7,724 bases of DNA. Origin: Phycisphaerae bacterium (GTDB lineage Bacteria > Planctomycetota > Phycisphaerae > Sedimentisphaerales > Anaerobacaceae). The notes beneath the pieces were generated by a model. The model made no database searches. It worked only from the letters and a program-made list of their open reading frames with translations, and was not told the DNA's origin. Both the position numbers and the translations under genes were made by a program. This document shows positions 5,716 to 7,724 of this stretch, piece after piece; the stretch's first letter is position 1; every line of letters starts with the position of its first letter. The stretch lies in contig JAUWBX010000073.1 in assembly GCA_030609625.1 (NCBI GenBank), positions 1-7,724 on the forward strand. The letters run 5' to 3'.

Positions 5716-5867
5716 AAGAGTTAAAACGCCCTACAAAGGATTGCGAAGCTCCCGAATCAAGCTGATTGGTTAGGACAACAGTGAGAGGATTTCAAAAAAC
5801 TGATAACATAAGATGTTTTGGTTGTTTGGCAGTAAACAAAGAAATATTCAATAAAAATCTGGAGTAA
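5712..5867 (+). pseudogene. Small ORF interrupted by one in-frame TGA, unrecognised
   Basis: An ATG at 5712 overlaps the CooT stop (ATGA) and is preceded by the strong purine run AAGGAGAAGGG at 5701-5711. It opens 17 codons ending at TGA 5763-5765. The same frame then stays open for 33 more codons to TAA 5865-5867, which overlaps the binding site of the next gene. The second part contains a CFGC motif. I do not recognise it. It could be a decayed short gene, a 17-residue peptide followed by chance open sequence, or, least likely, UGA read as selenocysteine; no clear SECIS-like hairpin follows the TGA. The length is short enough for the open second part to be accidental. Confidence 0.25.
5822..5839. 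repeat. Perfect 6-bp inverted repeat upstream of the PLP enzyme gene
   Basis: TTGTTT (5822-5827) and AAACAA (5834-5839) flank GGCAGT, ending 34 bases before the start codon at 5874. Size and position fit a small operator for a dimeric repressor, or a weak hairpin in a leader. The A+T-only arms make a chance origin plausible. A weak promoter-like pair (TTGTTT at 5822, TATTCA at 5845, 17-base spacer) overlaps it. Confidence 0.35.
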
Positions 5868-5873
5868 ATAAGT

Positions 5874-7106
5874 ATGAGTAATGATCCACTAACGCCGTAT
5901 GGTAACAAACCAATGGTTACACCTATTGTCAACGCAGTCAATTATGAATACAGTTCTTTCGAGGTTTTGCGACAAATCACAGACGGTGAAATAGATGGCT
6001 ACACCTATCATAGAGATGACAACCCAACCGTCCGGGCAGTAGAGAAGAAAATAGCCGCATTGGAGGAAGCTGAGGATTGCATTATTTGCACTTCAGGGAT
6101 GGCCGCCTGCACGATGGTATATTTGACATATCTTGGTGCAGGTGATCATCTGATAATATTTCATGATGTATATGGTGCCCACTATAAGGTTTCACTTATC
6201 TTAGAACGGCTGGGTATCGATATAACATGGCTTGATGCTCGTGAGGGCCATAAGATTGCTGAGCATATCAGACCAAATACAAAAATGATATTTTGTGAAA
6301 GTCCAAGCAATCCTTTATGCAAAGTTTTAGATATCGCTGAATTGCGTAAGGAAGCAGATAAGGTAAACGCTCTTTTAGTAGTAGATAATACTTTTGCTAC
6401 TCCATACCATCAAAAACCGCTCTCGCTTGGTGCTGATATTGTAGTACATAGTGCCACCAAGGGGTTAGGGGGACATAACGACCTTATGGCTGGTGCTATA
6501 GCCGGCTCGAAGAACCATTATGATAATCTATGGTTTACCCGCCAAGCTATCGGAACAACTTTGGATGCTTATTCAGGATCGCTGTTGGAACGCGGGTTAA
6601 AAACCTTTGAACTCCGAGCAGAAAAGATGGCAGCTAATGCTATGGCTATAGCCAAGTATTTGTCCAGCCATCCAGAAATTTCCAGTGTCTATTATCCGGG
6701 TTTGAAGAAAGATGCTGGTTATTCAATAGCCTCAAGACAAATGCATAATGGATTTGGCGGGGTGTTAGCATTTGATGTTGGCAAAAGTCAGGAAGATGCG
6801 AAAATCTTTATAAGCGAACTCAAAGTAATATGCCATGCCGTTAGTTTGGGAGCAACAGAATCACTGATTTGTATACCATACCTTACGACGTTGCTTTATA
6901 TGCCTCCCGAACGTAGGACTGTTTTCGGGGTACGTCCTAACACCGTTCGTCTTTCCGCTGGAATTGAGAAAACCGAGATACTGCTTGAAGATTTAGAACA
7001 GGCATTAAACAGATTAAAAACCAAACCTGCGTTACAAACCAGGATTGATGTTGCACAAAAGAGTCCAAAGGGGAGAGGAAGTAATTATGCCGACCTACGA
7101 ATATAA
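5874..7106 (+). CDS. Cys/Met metabolism PLP-dependent enzyme (cystathionine gamma-synthase / gamma-lyase / MGL family)
   Basis: The 410-residue protein is a fold-type I PLP enzyme of the Cys/Met metabolism family. Visible landmarks are 'YTYHRDDNPTVRAVEKKIAALE' around 43-64, the phosphate-binding 'SGMAA' at 74-78, 'DVYGAHY' at 98-104 with the ring-stacking Tyr, 'VVDNTFATP' at 169-177 with the pyridine-binding Asp171, 'HSATKGLGGHNDLMAG' with the PLP lysine at 196, 'SLGATESLICIP' at 324-335, and 'VRLSAGIE' at 358-365. Members form or cleave C-S bonds in transsulfuration or methionine degradation, or use O-acyl-homoserine with sulfide. The exact reaction cannot be read: Tyr-His-Arg-Asp-Asp replaces the more usual YxRxxNPT spacing only slightly. 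GGAG at 5861-5864 precedes ATG 5874. The last residues run into the next gene, overlapping by 20 bases, and form a polar tail (KSPKGRGSNYADLRI) probably outside the fold. Confidence 0.92.
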   Translation: MSNDPLTPYGNKPMVTPIVNAVNYEYSSFEVLRQITDGEIDGYTYHRDDNPTVRAVEKKIAALEEAEDCIICTSGMAACTMVYLTYLGAGDHLIIFHDVYGAHYKVSLILERLGIDITWLDAREGHKIAEHIRPNTKMIFCESPSNPLCKVLDIAELRKEADKVNALLVVDNTFATPYHQKPLSLGADIVVHSATKGLGGHNDLMAGAIAGSKNHYDNLWFTRQAIGTTLDAYSGSLLERGLKTFELRAEKMAANAMAIAKYLSSHPEISSVYYPGLKKDAGYSIASRQMHNGFGGVLAFDVGKSQEDAKIFISELKVICHAVSLGATESLICIPYLTTLLYMPPERRTVFGVRPNTVRLSAGIEKTEILLEDLEQALNRLKTKPALQTRIDVAQKSPKGRGSNYADLRI

Positions 7107-7347
7107 GTGTCAGGATTGTGGCTACAAATTTGAAAAGTTCCAAAGCATGAAGAACAAGCCCATCACAAAGTGCCCAAAGTGTGATGGCACTGTACAGCGT
7201 CTGATTAGCGGCGGAGCAGGTTTGATTTTCAAGGGTTCGGGTTTCTATGCGACTGATTACACCAAGAGTAATGCTCCGGCTTGTGGTCGGGATACACCTT
7301 GTTGCGGTCGCGACACCCCTTGTGATAATAAACCGTGTGAATCCTAA
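7087..7347 (+). CDS. FmdB-family zinc-ribbon protein with Cys-rich tail
   Basis: The 86-residue protein starts MPTYEYKCQDCGYKFE, typical of FmdB/regulatory zinc-ribbon proteins. The ribbon uses Cys 8 and 11 with Cys 29 and 32. 'GSGFYATDY' at 50-58 is also a family mark. The C-terminus adds Cys 66, 72, 73, 79 and 84, including two consecutive CGRDTPC heptads. FmdB was first named as a putative regulator of formamide and amide genes, but the function of most members is unknown. The start at ATG 7087 follows GGGGAGAGGAAG (7070-7081), which itself lies inside the end of the PLP gene, and the frames overlap by 20 bases. Translation coupling with the PLP enzyme is likely. The extra cysteines could bind a metal, but this is inference. 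Confidence 0.88.
   Translation: MPTYEYKCQDCGYKFEKFQSMKNKPITKCPKCDGTVQRLISGGAGLIFKGSGFYATDYTKSNAPACGRDTPCCGRDTPCDNKPCES
7282..7323 (+). repeat. Tandem 21-base repeat encoding CGRDTPC twice
   Basis: Two adjacent 21-base units (7282-7302 and 7303-7323) encode the same heptad. They differ at four bases, all third positions (TGT/TGC, CGG/CGC, GAT/GAC, ACA/ACC), so every change is synonymous. This suggests a duplication kept at the protein level. Confidence 0.8.
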
Positions 7348-7466
7348 CGCCAAAAACAGGACATAGAAATTTGATGGAATGAAAATGAGTTATTCAACAA
7401 ACCCTAATTACGAATGAAAGATTAAAAAGAATGAATGCAGGAAAATAGTGCAAATGCGAGGCATGC
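7348..7466. other. 119-base intergenic region before the ABC transporter gene
   Basis: No convincing terminator hairpin with a T-run follows the FmdB stop. The region is A-rich and has three short direct copies of GAATGAAA/GAATGAAT at 7377-7384, 7412-7419 and 7429-7436, of unequal spacing and likely chance. A 12-codon ATG frame in the middle has no support. No clear promoter was found. Confidence 0.3.
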
Positions 7467-7724
7467 GTGATTAAATTAGTCGATGTTAGTTTAGCGTACA
7501 ATGGCAAGGCCGTTCTTGAGAAATTTTCCCTGGAAATCAAAACGGAAGCTAAAGCCGTTATCCTTGGCAAGTCCGGCCTCGGCAAATCGTCGCTTTTCTC
7601 TTTGATTTTGGGATTTACCACACCTAACAAGGGTAAGGTTTTTTTTGACGGGAGTCTTGTTGATAAGAAAACTGTTTGGGATATCCGTAAAAAAGTTGCC
7701 TATGTTGACCAGGATATGAGCATC
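7467..7724 (+). CDS. ABC transporter ATP-binding protein (N-terminal part)
   Basis: The frame begins at GTG 7467, with GAGG at 7458-7461 and 5-base spacing, and runs off the right edge after 86 codons. The visible residues match the N-terminal half of an ABC ATPase: 'IKLVDVSLAYNGKAVLEKFSLEI' at 2-24, Walker A GKSGLGKSS at 34-42, 'PNKGKVFFDG' at 53-62, and the Q-loop in 'RKKVAYVDQDMSI' with Gln82. The signature motif, Walker B and H-loop lie beyond the window. The frame has an upstream TAG at 7446-7448, and no ATG in between, so GTG is the best start. Whether it belongs to the same transcription unit as the FmdB gene is unclear. The transported substrate cannot be inferred from this part; metal or cofactor export would fit the neighbourhood but is speculation. 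Confidence 0.88.
   Translation, partial: MIKLVDVSLAYNGKAVLEKFSLEIKTEAKAVILGKSGLGKSSLFSLILGFTTPNKGKVFFDGSLVDKKTVWDIRKKVAYVDQDMSI

Noticed and set aside
5763..5800. SECIS element after TGA 5763
   Set aside because: No stable stem with a suitable apical loop could be drawn in the 40 bases after the TGA; only a 3-bp TTG/CAA pairing was seen.
7045..7086. TTG 7045 as start of the FmdB protein
   Set aside because: MPTYEYKC from ATG 7087 is the typical FmdB start and has a strong binding site just before it.
7377..7436. Three GAATGAAA/T copies as an operator array or CRISPR-like repeat
   Set aside because: Units are only 8 bases, A-rich and unevenly spaced; there are no spacers of regular length.
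1..7724. tRNA, rRNA, insertion sequence or CRISPR array
   Set aside because: No cloverleaf, rRNA-like block, transposase-like frame, terminal inverted repeats or regular repeat-spacer pattern was seen.

Overview
The window reads as a piece of an anaerobic bacterial genome of moderate G+C. Every supportable gene lies on the + strand, with gaps from -20 to about 160 bases. Most starts have clear purine-rich ribosome binding sites, and at least one start is TTG. Two ferredoxin-type modules, Mrp/MinD-type ATPases and a CooC/CooT pair point to anaerobic life. The exact phylum cannot be read from the sequence: Desulfobacterota, anaerobic Planctomycetota or Firmicutes-like lineages are all conceivable.

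Layout. (1) Positions 1-1736 hold the tail of a SAM methyltransferase, an OsmC-type thiol peroxidase-like protein, a 2x[4Fe-4S] ferredoxin with a long helical tail, and a second class I methyltransferase. (2) After a 128-base gap, positions 1865-3957 hold two deviant-Walker ATPases whose stop and start overlap. The first is a MinD-family ATPase with two ferredoxin motifs inserted. The second is an Mrp/ApbC Fe-S carrier fused to a NifX/NifB-like 'orange protein' (ORP) domain. (3) Positions 3947-5715 hold a very short GTG ORF, a thiamin-pyrophosphokinase-fold protein with altered catalytic motifs, a CooC-type nickel-insertion ATPase and a CooT-type nickel chaperone. (4) Positions 5712-5873 are a short spacer with a UGA-interrupted small ORF and a perfect 6-bp inverted repeat. 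(5) Positions 5874-7347 hold a Cys/Met-metabolism PLP enzyme that overlaps an FmdB-type zinc-ribbon protein with a duplicated Cys motif. (6) An ABC-transporter ATPase begins at 7467 and runs off the window.

How the genes may work together (inference). The centre looks like a metallocluster handling cassette. Mrp-ORP and MinD-ferredoxin ATPases resemble the ORP systems of sulfate reducers, where ORP is known as a Mo-Cu-S cluster protein. CooC and CooT serve nickel insertion into CO dehydrogenase-type enzymes. The thiamin-kinase-like protein between them lacks several residues expected for catalysis and is the most puzzling member. The PLP enzyme could supply sulfur or sulfur amino acids, but that link rests only on proximity. 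The metalloenzyme client is not in the window.
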